This document shows positions 6,819 through 17,112 of a stretch of DNA of 64,000 nt, one piece after another. The notes beneath the pieces are model-generated. The model saw nothing but the letters and a program-made list of their open reading frames with translations. It was not told the origin of the DNA and ran no database searches. The first letter of the stretch is position 1, and every line of letters starts with the position of its first letter. Origin of the DNA: Flavobacteriaceae bacterium (GTDB taxonomy: Bacteria; Bacteroidota; Bacteroidia; Flavobacteriales; Flavobacteriaceae); assembly GCA_029243385.1 (NCBI GenBank), contig JAQWSC010000006.1:62001-126000 (forward strand), in the 5' to 3' direction. A program made the translations under genes and the position numbers.

Positions 6819-9800
6819 TTACTGTCCAAAATTGTAGCGAATTGTAATTCCTGACCGAATGGTAGTTTGGGGAAACGCGGTGGAGATTGCAAATTTTGAA
6901 AACAAGTGATCGTAGAAAAATAAGGCTGTCAAGTTTCTTGACAACGCATAGTCGGCGGTCACTTTTAAGGACCAAAGTGTTTGACCTGCAGTTACTTGAT
7001 TGTTTAACAAGTCCAAGTTGCGAATGATTGTTATATTGTCTCTGACCGAGAGATCGGCTTTGATATTAATGTCGCCTTTAAGGGTTTTCCGTTTGCCCGA
7101 TATATTGGTTCTTAATTTGACATCTTTGATGCGATATCCAAGACCTACTACCAATTCGTTACCAAAAGTTTCGGTTAATAAATTGTTGTCTAAACTAAGC
7201 GATAAGGCACGATCTTTTTTGAGCTCTGCCAATACGCTAATAGAGTTTTTCAATTCAAAATCTACTTTAAGAAGCGGATTGAACTGTTCGACTAGATTGA
7301 TGTTCGTGTATAAAGTTTCGTTTAAAAAATTATTGGATTGATCCAACTTGTTTGGATTATTTGCGTCAAATTCTAAATTAGATCGAAACGAATTAAGTGT
7401 GTAACTGGAGCGATAGCCGTGGGAAAGAGAAAATCGTCTAAATATTTTTTTAAGTGATTTAATTCGCATCAATCCTGTGTACTGAATAGACCAATTGGGA
7501 AGCGGAGTGTCGCGCAGGACTCCCAAGGAAATGTTATTAGCATCTACTCCTGAATAGGCCGATAAAAATGCAGGAATAAGAACCGCTTGATTGTTTTTGC
7601 CAAATCCTTTAGGGTATCCATCCTGATCAATGTCTGTTACAGGAATTCCTTTTTGATCCGCGAGTCGTCTTGCAATGATTAACCGATTGTCTTGAAGCGC
7701 ATCAAAGGTTTTAGATTGGGTTTCGTTGCTTGTAGAAAAAGCAGTTTTTATTAAAATTGTTGAGATGCCAAAATTCCCATAACTGTTGGGGGTTAGTGGT
7801 TGGTATTCTCCATTGGTCACCTGAAAGTTTTCTGAAAAGTTTTCTGAAAAATTACGATCGGCATTCAAATCAATGTTTAAATCTTGAATCCAATCGATTT
7901 CAGCAGACAAAGTCAATTTGGAGTTATGTACTTGTGTAAATTGCTGATTGAATTCAGGGAATTCGGTAAGCCATCCTCGCTTCGCTGCTTCGTATCTAAT
8001 GTCAGACTGACTTCCAAAAACAAACCCAAATGAGGGGCGAAGCGTTCCTAAAAATCCGAGCGATTCTGTATATCCGGGAAGTACTTTTCCATTGTTTTCT
8101 GAATAATTAACTTGAAGCCGCTTCAGTCCAGTTGTAAAACCAATAAGGGTGTTTAAAGCCTTTACTTGCGGGCTATTTTTGTTGCTCCCTTTTGTTTTTT
8201 TCACCAACTTCAAGGAGCGATATAATTTGTCCAAATTAAAAGTGGTGTTCAACGTGTGAGTGTTTGCGTTTTGAATGGTATTAACAACCCCCAATCGATT
8301 CCCATCGGCATCTTCAACATCTGCTAGGGTATTGGAGCCCCGCTGCCAATTAAAGTCACCGGTATAATTATACGTTCCATTAATAAAATTTAACCCTGGA
8401 ATAAGGCGAAACGGAATGTTGTATGTAAGTCCAATAGATTGCGCATGACGGTTGGGTTCTCCAACATCCCAAAATCCATCCCATATATCCAAGTCTCTAT
8501 TTAAAATTTCATTTCCTTGAGCATCTTCTTTGAAGTAATTTTTAACTATGCTATTATTAGATGCCGTAAAATTCATTCGCAACGATCGCGTTAAATTATG
8601 ATTCAATGTAAAGGCCCAATCAAACATAAAATTTCGTTGTTGTAACTCAGGAAGTGCCAATTGATTTGCCGCGTCGGTTCCTTCCAAATAAACTTCCCTA
8701 AAGCGTTGACTACTGAATGCGCGATTGATATTTGTTGCCAATGATACGTTGTCAGGAACGGGATTGAAGTTAATTTCACTCAGCCATTTTAAGTATTTTT
8801 TCTGACTAATAAATGAAACTTTTTTAAGCGGATCGATAGAAAACGGTGTGAAGCTGTATTGATATCCAGCTCCTACTTTTACGGTTTGCCGTGTAAGGTC
8901 TTCAATCTCGTAATCGTGGTGGTTTTCTTCATTAAAGGCGTAAGAAAAATCAAAGTTTTCTATATCATAAACACGCTTTTTTTGCTCTGGACCTCTGTTT
9001 TTTCGAACTCCAATAAAATTGATGCTTTTGTGTTTGGTATAACTAATCGCTTGATTTTTAATCGAGTCTTTTTGGGAGGTACGAGTAGCGTTATCTAGAC
9101 GATCTTGTAAGCGAATGTCTTGATAAAAAGGATCGTATTCTGGAGTAATAAATTCCTCCGAAATGCTATAGCTCATTGGTACTTGAATTCCCCATTTTTT
9201 GGGAAAAAGTTGACCAATGTTTACCGAAGTAGCAATACCGTACTGACGGTAATCTTCCTGACTTCGTTGATTTGGATTTTGCTCAATGCCTCCAAATCCT
9301 ACCGTAGAAATTTTTCCTGTAGCAGACACTGTCGCAAAGTCTGCAATGTTTGCATCTATTGAGCCAATGGTTGCCCAACCTCCTTTAGATTCTATTTCAG
9401 ACAATCGCAATTCATTAAACCAAACTTCGCCACACAATAAATCGCCTGGAGTTTTTGATGGGTTTTTTACTCCAATCATGATGGTTTTAATTCTGCCCAA
9501 TGAGGGGTTTCCTTTGATGGCAAACTTGTATTTTTTTTCTCCAGGCAATGAACTTATGGATGTGAACTCATCAATTACTTGAAGGTCTTCGTTATAATAA
9601 GTTGCCTCAGACAGGGTTCCTGCGGCAATTCCAGCGGCCTTTATTTTGGTTAATAAATCAAGGGGAATGTCAATGGAGTTGCTGTCGGGCTGCCATACTT
9701 CATCTGCGCTCAATCGTGAGGAAGATCCTGGGCTGAACGAAGTAGGTTTCAGAGGAACTTCAATTTGATAGTAGTTTTCGGAGAAATCGGTGCCGAGGCG

Positions 9801-12800
9801 AACAAAGCCTACCAAACGACGATCAAAATCATCTGTTGTACCTTCTCCGGGAAGAGGTTGTTGGTTTGGAATAGATTCGGCGTGCAAAAACATCTTTAAT
9901 TTTTTGTATTGCAGCAAATCAACATCTACATTCTTATACACTCCTCTGGAATCTTTTGGATTAAGATCACAAACACTAAAAGACAACGCTTGCTCGTTTT
10001 GCCGTATGATTGTATTGCTATTATTAACTTGTTCGCGGACTACTCCAGGTGGTAAAACATAATTGATAGGAATTCTGTTCTCATTTTCTAATATACTTAC
10101 CGTACTAATATCGACGGTGGTGTTGGGATAAGTAGCATTATCGGTATTGAGGGGTTTTGAATACCTTCTCCAATCACCTCGAACCAAATCTAAGGTTGCA
10201 AACCGCATTACTGTAGGTACTGTAAAATCTTTAACCATCAAACGCATAAACCGAATGGTTCGTAAATCATTTATCCCGTTAATGTCATCAAAATAGGAAC
10301 TGAACGAAGTGCCTTGATAATAATCTTTATTGACGGGAATTTTAAACTGAATCCAACGAGATTTGAACGTCTCCCCGTTAGGCAAATCAACCGATACATC
10401 TTCTCGAACATCACTCACAAAGGGGTGGTTGTCAGGAGTCATATTGCGCTGAATGGGAATGCGATACTCAAAATAACTATCAATCGTATTCATGGTATTG
10501 TCACGGTTAATGTCTTCGGTATCGGGAACAGTTGTTGAACCCCGATTGGTATCCGAAACTGCAACAGGAGAATTTCCTTCCAAGCCGTTATAGTTTTTGT
10601 AACGATCCAAAATGCCTCCTGATGCATTCAAAAAATATTGATAATTGTCTCTAGCTGGGTCATTGGCAGGACCATTGGTGTATATGGATGCCTCCTCCGA
10701 ATCAGGCAATCCATCGAGCCCAACATCTTGTAGCGTTCGATTGGCCGTTTCGGCATCAAAAGCATAAACTAACGATTGAGTCGAGGGAGTAACTCCCCAC
10801 GATGAAGAAGTTGTAAGCGAAGTCCCATCAACTCCAGGCAATCCGTTTTCATATTGTTTACGACCGTCTTTTAGAATGTCTTCAGAAATATTCCCCAAAT
10901 GGATTGTCAAAGTTCCTATATCGTCTCCAAGAGTCCGCGAGTTTTGAAAGGTATCTAACATCCAAAATTCGATAAATTCAACATTGGATTGCTCAAAATT
11001 AGTAGAAGTCATTGATCGCATTATTCCCGCCCAGTTTTCTTCAGGTGCAGTTGTAAAAGCAGATTCAGTAGCATTGTTATAAGGTCCCAATTCATTGGGA
11101 TAAAATGCTAAATCTAATGTGTTTTGAATGGTCGATTGCCCTTGAACTAAATCTTGCTGTGGAAATATTTCATCGATAAAAATACGACGGGTTTCGTTTT
11201 TAGAAATTTCATTGTTGCCAATTTCTGAAGGACTCTGAGAAGTGTAAAAAATAGGGTCAATATTATACCAGGCTAATTTGGCTCTGTTATGACCATTTGA
11301 TAAGTCATCAACTCCGGTGTTGGCACCATTTACCCCATTTGCAGGAACACTGGAAAGGCTCCAAGACAATGCACTTTTAACATCAATAGTGGATTGTGAG
11401 CCTTCAAAATCATCAATATACGTTGTAGCAACTCCTTCGAAGTCAGCATTTTTTGGAGACCCTGATAATAGATAAGCGATTTCTCCTCGAACGGAAACAT
11501 TTGAGGGAACATCAGTGTCAATATTTGGAAGTTTATTGACCCACCGAGTTAAAAAAGGAGCTTCTGTGGAAAAATTACCATTGAAACCAAACATGGTGTT
11601 GTTTACGGGTTCACTCCCGTAATTGGCTTTTTGTGAAATCGGTCGCTCACTCAAATTCATTACAGTAGCTCCCAATAAAAAATTGTCATTGAATTGGTGC
11701 TCTACATTCACGCCCGAAAAACGTTTGTTCTGCTGTCCAAAGAAAGAATTACTCTCGGTAGAAACTTCAATAGGTATGTTGGAGTTTTTCAATCCTTCAT
11801 CCAATATTTTTACCGTTCCTACTTGGTAATTGACGGTATAATCAACTCCTTCTTGCAACAACCTTCCTCCAGCAGTCACTCGAACAGAACCTCTAGGGAC
11901 ATTGAAAGCACCTAAAGAAATTCCTCCTCCCCCTGTGGTGGACTTGTATCTTCCTTTTAGCAAGAATTTGTTTTTTTCTACTTCATCAAAAGCTTCCGAT
12001 TTGGTCAATGCATACATTTCTCCAAAAACATATTTGCTCTGATTTTCGTTGTAGGTAACCGAATTGTCATAATCTTCTCCTGAAGATCCTTGTGAGTTTT
12101 TTAATTTATCAAACAAAAATTCTCCAAAGGGTTCTACCGAAGTAAAAATGATTCTTCCGTATTCCGAATCAATCGTTATTCCGGGAACAAAATCAAAAAA
12201 CCCATCCCCTCCATTTTGAGTATCGTTGTATATATTCAACTTATCTACGTTGAAAACTCCCAACAATATCTGTTTATCAAGTCCTTCGGGCCAAGAGGAT
12301 GCATCAACAGGACTAATGTAGTTTACTGGTGAAGGATCGGCATACAAAATATTGAGCTTAAAATCTTCCTCAGACAAACGATACGCTCCAGTACTGTATA
12401 TGTTTTTCATCATCAAATCCCATGTAGGCTGACTGACATCGGTGATATTGCTTTTAAGAAGCTTTAGTAGTAAGCTGTTATTAGACACCTGTGTAGGTTG
12501 CCCTTGAGATTGGGTGACATTTGTTGCTGCGACACCGTCGTTGGCAAACTCTCCCACTTGATATACTTTCCCTCCCAATGTGTATTGAAAGGCAACAGCT
12601 AATACTTCATCATTACTGAGTTTTTGATTTAGTGAGATATAACCCAGTTGAGGGTGCAGTTGATATTCGTTAGATTCTAATTTTCGGGCACTTTCTAAAA
12701 CAGCATAGTCAAACCCTTGATTTGCAGCGCCTACAAGCGGGCCAAAACCCTGATTTACAGTAGCGATGTCGCGGATAGCGTCTGTTAATACACCTCCACT

Positions 12801-14156
12801 TCCTATGGCATTTGGATTTAATTTATTTACTTCATTATCCGGATAAGCATTGGGGTTGGTGGTACTAAAAAACCCTGGGTATCCGTCATCCAAACGGGTA
12901 CGATCGGGAGATGCCTCTCCAATATCTTGAAGTGCCACTATATTTCGAACGTTGTTGGTTTGAGAACCTCTATTGGTTACCCACACCTCTACCCGACTTA
13001 TCTGGACTTGGGTGTTTAGATATGGATACGTTGAAAGCGCTTTATCGTATTGATCTCTAAAAAATTGTGATAAGAAAAAGTGTTTGTCTTCTTCGTAATC
13101 AAGTGCAAAAAGTGAAAACTCTTCCAAAGTGCCATCCCCTGAAGCAACTACACTTGAAGATTGAGAACGCTGTTCCGAAAAAACTCCAGTTACTCGTGTT
13201 TTTCCAAATTGCAACTCGGTTTTAAATCCAAACAAACTTTGAGCACCCGTAATGAGCGAGCTGTTTAGCGGCATGCTTACATTACCTACTTCTATTTTCT
13301 GTATAATCGCATCTTCATTTCCACTAAAACTAGGTTCGGACAACGACCCAATGGCATTTTCCCCTTTCTGAATGATTTTTTTTCCTTTATCGACAGTAGC
13401 GGCAATGGGATCTATAACCCCTTTTGCTTTTTTCTCAAACTCTTCAATTTTTGAACGGGATTTCTCTCCAACCAAATTTTTAGCAGAAGGCGGATTGAAT
13501 TCTAATTTTATCAGATTCTGAAAATCAAATGTTGATTCTGTATCATAGTTCGCACTAACACCTAGGCGTTCTCCAATTTTACCATTGATTCCAACTGAAA
13601 TTTGTTGGTCAAAATCAAAACTGAAATTACGACGATTTCTTGGAGATAGAGCTGGGTTGTCTGTCTTTTGGTATCTTACTCCCAAATCCAAGGCAATCGA
13701 ACCTTGCGGAACAATATCAATTGTATTGCTGCCAAAAATAGTTTTGAAAAGGTTTGATTTTACATAGTATTGAGGTAACAGATTTTTTTGGCTTGCGCCG
13801 TCTTTTGAATTTCCTTCGTAGGAGGCCGTTTTTTCTTCGAAATAACTTTTAATTTGAGCTTTTCGAACCAAATCTTGATATTGTTTTGGCGTCAAAACAA
13901 GGGGTAAATTAACATCAAGCTCTCCCAATTTAACCGAATAAATATAGCGATCAGCAACGGGGTCATAGGTGTATTTGGACTCGAAGACAGACGGCGGAGG
14001 CAGCTGAATACTTTTGGTTAGTAATTGAGTCGAAATTGTGTCTTGAGCCGATGTTTGTTGTGCTGAAATTTTAGCTACATTTAAAAAAAATAAACTTAAA
14101 AAAATCAGCAAAAAAACATTTTTAGCAACTCGGAAACTTGAACAAAAAATGGTCAT
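6819..14156 (-). CDS. sprA: SprA, outer-membrane translocon of the type IX secretion system
   Basis: Very large outer-membrane protein (2445 residues, the expected size for SprA/Sov). In Flavobacterium, SprA forms the giant beta-barrel channel through which type IX secretion substrates and gliding adhesins leave the periplasm. The N-terminus has a signal peptide (hydrophobic about 12-32, cleavage near KISAQ). A short SprA-N-type segment follows (PLVLTPKQYQDLVRK), and the whole length is rich in amphipathic beta-strand sequence with Asn/Asp/Ser/Thr loops. The protein ends in GITIRYNFGQ, a typical beta-barrel end. It overlaps ruvA by 4 bases, and that ruvA-sprA linkage is a familiar flavobacterial arrangement. 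No frameshift or internal stop was seen. Confidence 0.95.
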   Translation of the reverse strand: MTIFCSSFRVAKNVFLLIFLSLFFLNVAKISAQQTSAQDTISTQLLTKSIQLPPPSVFESKYTYDPVADRYIYSVKLGELDVNLPLVLTPKQYQDLVRKAQIKSYFEEKTASYEGNSKDGASQKNLLPQYYVKSNLFKTIFGSNTIDIVPQGSIALDLGVRYQKTDNPALSPRNRRNFSFDFDQQISVGINGKIGERLGVSANYDTESTFDFQNLIKLEFNPPSAKNLVGEKSRSKIEEFEKKAKGVIDPIAATVDKGKKIIQKGENAIGSLSEPSFSGNEDAIIQKIEVGNVSMPLNSSLITGAQSLFGFKTELQFGKTRVTGVFSEQRSQSSSVVASGDGTLEEFSLFALDYEEDKHFFLSQFFRDQYDKALSTYPYLNTQVQISRVEVWVTNRGSQTNNVRNIVALQDIGEASPDRTRLDDGYPGFFSTTNPNAYPDNEVNKLNPNAIGSGGVLTDAIRDIATVNQGFGPLVGAANQGFDYAVLESARKLESNEYQLHPQLGYISLNQKLSNDEVLAVAFQYTLGGKVYQVGEFANDGVAATNVTQSQGQPTQVSNNSLLLKLLKSNITDVSQPTWDLMMKNIYSTGAYRLSEEDFKLNILYADPSPVNYISPVDASSWPEGLDKQILLGVFNVDKLNIYNDTQNGGDGFFDFVPGITIDSEYGRIIFTSVEPFGEFLFDKLKNSQGSSGEDYDNSVTYNENQSKYVFGEMYALTKSEAFDEVEKNKFLLKGRYKSTTGGGGISLGAFNVPRGSVRVTAGGRLLQEGVDYTVNYQVGTVKILDEGLKNSNIPIEVSTESNSFFGQQNKRFSGVNVEHQFNDNFLLGATVMNLSERPISQKANYGSEPVNNTMFGFNGNFSTEAPFLTRWVNKLPNIDTDVPSNVSVRGEIAYLLSGSPKNADFEGVATTYIDDFEGSQSTIDVKSALSWSLSSVPANGVNGANTGVDDLSNGHNRAKLAWYNIDPIFYTSQSPSEIGNNEISKNETRRIFIDEIFPQQDLVQGQSTIQNTLDLAFYPNELGPYNNATESAFTTAPEENWAGIMRSMTSTNFEQSNVEFIEFWMLDTFQNSRTLGDDIGTLTIHLGNISEDILKDGRKQYENGLPGVDGTSLTTSSSWGVTPSTQSLVYAFDAETANRTLQDVGLDGLPDSEEASIYTNGPANDPARDNYQYFLNASGGILDRYKNYNGLEGNSPVAVSDTNRGSTTVPDTEDINRDNTMNTIDSYFEYRIPIQRNMTPDNHPFVSDVREDVSVDLPNGETFKSRWIQFKIPVNKDYYQGTSFSSYFDDINGINDLRTIRFMRLMVKDFTVPTVMRFATLDLVRGDWRRYSKPLNTDNATYPNTTVDISTVSILENENRIPINYVLPPGVVREQVNNSNTIIRQNEQALSFSVCDLNPKDSRGVYKNVDVDLLQYKKLKMFLHAESIPNQQPLPGEGTTDDFDRRLVGFVRLGTDFSENYYQIEVPLKPTSFSPGSSSRLSADEVWQPDSNSIDIPLDLLTKIKAAGIAAGTLSEATYYNEDLQVIDEFTSISSLPGEKKYKFAIKGNPSLGRIKTIMIGVKNPSKTPGDLLCGEVWFNELRLSEIESKGGWATIGSIDANIADFATVSATGKISTVGFGGIEQNPNQRSQEDYRQYGIATSVNIGQLFPKKWGIQVPMSYSISEEFITPEYDPFYQDIRLQDRLDNATRTSQKDSIKNQAISYTKHKSINFIGVRKNRGPEQKKRVYDIENFDFSYAFNEENHHDYEIEDLTRQTVKVGAGYQYSFTPFSIDPLKKVSFISQKKYLKWLSEINFNPVPDNVSLATNINRAFSSQRFREVYLEGTDAANQLALPELQQRNFMFDWAFTLNHNLTRSLRMNFTASNNSIVKNYFKEDAQGNEILNRDLDIWDGFWDVGEPNRHAQSIGLTYNIPFRLIPGLNFINGTYNYTGDFNWQRGSNTLADVEDADGNRLGVVNTIQNANTHTLNTTFNLDKLYRSLKLVKKTKGSNKNSPQVKALNTLIGFTTGLKRLQVNYSENNGKVLPGYTESLGFLGTLRPSFGFVFGSQSDIRYEAAKRGWLTEFPEFNQQFTQVHNSKLTLSAEIDWIQDLNIDLNADRNFSENFSENFQVTNGEYQPLTPNSYGNFGISTILIKTAFSTSNETQSKTFDALQDNRLIIARRLADQKGIPVTDIDQDGYPKGFGKNNQAVLIPAFLSAYSGVDANNISLGVLRDTPLPNWSIQYTGLMRIKSLKKIFRRFSLSHGYRSSYTLNSFRSNLEFDANNPNKLDQSNNFLNETLYTNINLVEQFNPLLKVDFELKNSISVLAELKKDRALSLSLDNNLLTETFGNELVVGLGYRIKDVKLRTNISGKRKTLKGDINIKADLSVRDNITIIRNLDLLNNQVTAGQTLWSLKVTADYALSRNLTALFFYDHLFSKFAISTAFPQTTIRSGITIRYNFGQ

Positions 14157-14734
14157 AGTTTGTTTAAAGCATTTTTAATAAGTGATTCAACGTTCATATC
14201 TGGGGTGGTTTTAAGCAAGCTGTCAATCACTTTTTGGGATTGTTTTCTTGAAAAACCTAAAACTTCTAATGCTGATAACGCTTCTTCTGAACTTGTATTG
14301 TTTAAAGAAGCAGAAACTTCTTCCATTCCAGACAAACTCGTTATTTTATCTTTTAAATCAATAATGACTCGTTGGGCTGTTTTGAGTCCAATTCCTTTTA
14401 CAGACTGAATAGTTGCTACATCTTCCGACATAATGGCTTTTTGAATCTCAAAAGGAGATAACGAGGACAACATGGTCCGAGCGGTATTGGTTCCTATCCC
14501 AGAAACTGAAATTAGTAATCGAAACGTTGCTCGTTCAATTTCATCAAAAAATCCATACAACGTATGAGCGTCTTCACGAACCTGAAGATGTGTTAACAAA
14601 CAAATATTCTCTTCGTTAGACAACTGAGAATATGTATGGAGAGAAATATGAACCAAATAGCCCACTCCGTTGCAATCTACAACAACTTCTGTAGGTGATT
14701 TTTCAACCAAACGGCCTTTTAGACGTGTAATCAT
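14153..14734 (-). CDS. ruvA: Holliday junction branch migration protein RuvA
   Basis: DNA-binding subunit of the RuvAB branch-migration motor; a tetramer grips Holliday junctions and recruits the RuvB helicase. The 193-residue protein has the N-terminal OB-fold (MITRLKGRLVEKSPTEVVVD), two helix-hairpin-helix motifs (LISVSGIGTNTARTML and IQSVKGIGLKTAQRVI) at about 70-135, and the C-terminal RuvB-contacting three-helix domain (EEALSALEVLGFSRKQ). It overlaps sprA by 4 bases and has a promoter box of its own upstream. ruvB lies about 3.3 kb upstream in the same direction. Confidence 0.97.
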   Translation of the reverse strand: MITRLKGRLVEKSPTEVVVDCNGVGYLVHISLHTYSQLSNEENICLLTHLQVREDAHTLYGFFDEIERATFRLLISVSGIGTNTARTMLSSLSPFEIQKAIMSEDVATIQSVKGIGLKTAQRVIIDLKDKITSLSGMEEVSASLNNTSSEEALSALEVLGFSRKQSQKVIDSLLKTTPDMNVESLIKNALNKL

Positions 14735-14751
14735 TGAAATGTGATAAACAT

Positions 14752-14759
14752 CAAAAGTA
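14752..14759 (-). promoter_or_regulatory. Bacteroidota -7 promoter box for ruvA-sprA
   Basis: The minus strand reads TACTTTTG (TAnnTTTG), placed 17 bases before the ruvA ATG within the 54-base gap downstream of maeB. It suggests the ruvA-sprA pair has its own transcript start. Confidence 0.6.
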
Positions 14760-14788
14760 CGGATAAATTTACGAATCCTCTAACCCCG

Positions 14789-17074
14789 CTAAAGCGAAGC
14801 GTTTCGTTTTTCTTTTTCTTGAGCATCGACAACTGCAACTGCGACCATATTGACGATTTCGTCAACACTAGCACCCAGCTGAAGAATATGAACAGGCTTT
14901 TTCATTCCCATCATAATAGGTCCAATAGAAAGTGCATCATCAAGCTCTTTGATGAGCTTATAAGTAATATTGGCCGCTTCTAAATTTGGAAAAATAAGGG
15001 TATTTACTTTTTTACCGGATAGGCGTGAAAATGGAAAAGTGTCTTGAAGCATTTTTTTGTTCAATGCAAAATCGGATTGAATTTCACCATCGACAGTCAG
15101 GTTTGGAAAGAATCGATGCAAATATTTGACCGCATCACGAACTTTTTGGGCTTCTGGGCTGTTGGAAGATCCAAAGTTTGAAAACGATAACATGGCAACA
15201 GAAGGCTTCATTCCAAACATACTTGCTGTCACGGCAGTCATTTGAGCAATTTTTGCCAATTCTTTTGAAGTTGGGTTTATATTAATCGAAGTGTCGGATA
15301 AAAAGATAGGACCTTTATTGGTTAGCATCAGGTTGGTAGTTGCTACTTTGCTCACTCCTTTGGCAGTTCCTATAAGCTCAACCATGGGCTTAAAAACAGT
15401 TGGATAGCTTCTTGAATATCCTGAAACTAAGGCATCAGCATCTCCTAAATTAACCATCATAGCTGCGTAATAGTTACGCTCTCGCATTTTGCTTGATGCC
15501 TCGTATTGCGTAACACCGTTTCGTTTGCGTCGCTCCCAGTAGTGTTGCGCATATCTATCTCTATTGCTGCTTTCAGAATCTGCTTTAGGATCAATGATTA
15601 GCACCTCAGCATCAAACTCGATTTCATTCATTAGTTCTTGAATGACATCTTCTCTACCCAATAAAATCGGAATCGCAATTCCTTCTTCGTACGCAATTTG
15701 AGCCGCTTTTAATACATTCAACTGGTCGGCTTCAGCAAAAACTACTTTTTTTGGGTCATTTTTAGCACGATCCAGTAACAAGCGAACTATTTTATCATCC
15801 GAACCTATTCGTTGATACAATTCCTCTTGGTAATCTTCCCAATTTGAAATCGGTTCTTGAGCAACTCCCGAATCCATTGCTGCTTTGGCGACAGCTGGCG
15901 GGATTTCTGTGATTAATCTAGGATCAAATGGTTTAGGAATGATATACTCTTTTCCAAAAGTCAATTTGGTTTTGTTGTAAACAATATTTACCTGCTCAGG
16001 TACTGGTTCTTTGGCAAGTTTGGCAAGTGCTTTTACAGCTGCTTTTTTCATTGCCTCATTGATCTTGGTGGCTCGAACATCTAAAGCACCTCTAAAAATA
16101 AAAGGGAAACCCAACACATTATTCACTTGATTGGGATGATCGGAACGACCTGTAGCCATTACGATATCATCGCGTGTTTTCATGGCTAAATCGTAATTGA
16201 TTTCAGGATTGGGATTTGCCATTGCAAATACAATGGGATTTTTGGCCATTGAAAGCAAGATCTCGGGAGTTACAATATCAGCCTTAGACAATCCGATAAA
16301 AACATCTGCGTTTTTCATGGCATCTTCAAGGGTATGAGCATCGGAATCTGTTGCAAATTCAAGTTTTTCAGGCGTTAAGTTTTCGCGGTCCTTTCGAATG
16401 ACTCCTTTGCTGTCCAGCATCATAATGTTAGAACCTTTGGCGCCAAAAGCTTTGTAGAGTTTGGTACACGAAATTGCTGCAGCTCCAGCTCCTAACACAA
16501 CGATTTTAACGTTCTCCATTTTTTTGTCGACCAACTCTAAGGCATTTATCAGTGCCGCCGCAGAAATAATAGCGGTTCCATGCTGATCGTCGTGCATAAC
16601 AGGAATATCCAATTCTTCTTTCAACCGTCTTTCGATCTCAAACGCCTCTGGGGCTTTGATGTCTTCCAAATTAATTCCTCCAAACGTAGGAGCAATATTT
16701 TTTACTGTTTCGACAAAAGCATCTACATCTTTGGTGTCGATTTCAATGTCAAAAACATCAATTCCTGCAAAGATTTTAAACAAAAGTCCTTTCCCTTCCA
16801 TTACAGGTTTTGAGGCTTCAGGGCCAATGTCACCTAAGCCCAATACCGCTGTTCCGTTTGAAATAACAGCAACTAGATTTCCTTTGGAAGTGTATTTGTA
16901 AACGTTTTTAACTTCTTTCTCAATTTCTAAACAAGGCTCTGCCACACCTGGAGAATAGGCAAGAGCAAGGTCGCGCTGTGTGCTGTGTTTTTTGGTTGGA
17001 ATAACCTCTATTTTTCCAGGATTGGGTCTCGCATGGTAAAGTAAAGCTTCGCGTCTTTTGTTGGATTTGTGCAT
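14789..17074 (-). CDS. maeB: NADP-dependent malic enzyme with C-terminal phosphotransacetylase-like domain
   Basis: Oxidative decarboxylation of malate to pyruvate in the cytoplasm, supplying reducing power. The N-terminal malic domain includes YSPGVAEPCLEIEK and the catalytic region MHDDQHGTAIISAAALINA. The NAD(P)-binding domain has VVLGAGAAAISC. From about residue 430 onward comes a phosphate acetyl/butyryltransferase-like domain typical of MaeB, probably regulatory. I chose the ATG at 17072-17074 (761 residues, beginning MHKSNKRREALLY) because a -7 promoter box at 17090-17097 overlaps the possible upstream TTG start. It lies 21 bases after queG in transcription order up to that TTG, so both readthrough from ruvB-queG and independent starts are possible. 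Confidence 0.95.
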   Translation of the reverse strand: MHKSNKRREALLYHARPNPGKIEVIPTKKHSTQRDLALAYSPGVAEPCLEIEKEVKNVYKYTSKGNLVAVISNGTAVLGLGDIGPEASKPVMEGKGLLFKIFAGIDVFDIEIDTKDVDAFVETVKNIAPTFGGINLEDIKAPEAFEIERRLKEELDIPVMHDDQHGTAIISAAALINALELVDKKMENVKIVVLGAGAAAISCTKLYKAFGAKGSNIMMLDSKGVIRKDRENLTPEKLEFATDSDAHTLEDAMKNADVFIGLSKADIVTPEILLSMAKNPIVFAMANPNPEINYDLAMKTRDDIVMATGRSDHPNQVNNVLGFPFIFRGALDVRATKINEAMKKAAVKALAKLAKEPVPEQVNIVYNKTKLTFGKEYIIPKPFDPRLITEIPPAVAKAAMDSGVAQEPISNWEDYQEELYQRIGSDDKIVRLLLDRAKNDPKKVVFAEADQLNVLKAAQIAYEEGIAIPILLGREDVIQELMNEIEFDAEVLIIDPKADSESSNRDRYAQHYWERRKRNGVTQYEASSKMRERNYYAAMMVNLGDADALVSGYSRSYPTVFKPMVELIGTAKGVSKVATTNLMLTNKGPIFLSDTSININPTSKELAKIAQMTAVTASMFGMKPSVAMLSFSNFGSSNSPEAQKVRDAVKYLHRFFPNLTVDGEIQSDFALNKKMLQDTFPFSRLSGKKVNTLIFPNLEAANITYKLIKELDDALSIGPIMMGMKKPVHILQLGASVDEIVNMVAVAVVDAQEKEKRNASL

Positions 17075-17089
17075 GGTTGTATTTTGCTT

Positions 17090-17097
17090 CAAAGGTA
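17090..17097 (-). promoter_or_regulatory. Bacteroidota -7 promoter box for maeB
   Basis: The minus strand reads TACCTTTG (TAnnTTTG) about 15 bases before the preferred maeB ATG. It overlaps the alternative upstream TTG start codon, which argues against that start. Confidence 0.55.
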
Positions 17098-17112
17098 AGA
17101 TTTTGAATCTAA

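Noticed and set aside
6819-14156. Many open frames antisense to or out of frame with sprA, infB, nusA, polA and others
   Set aside because: They lack family signals and promoters and lie within strongly coding sequence on the opposite or another frame; treated as shadows.
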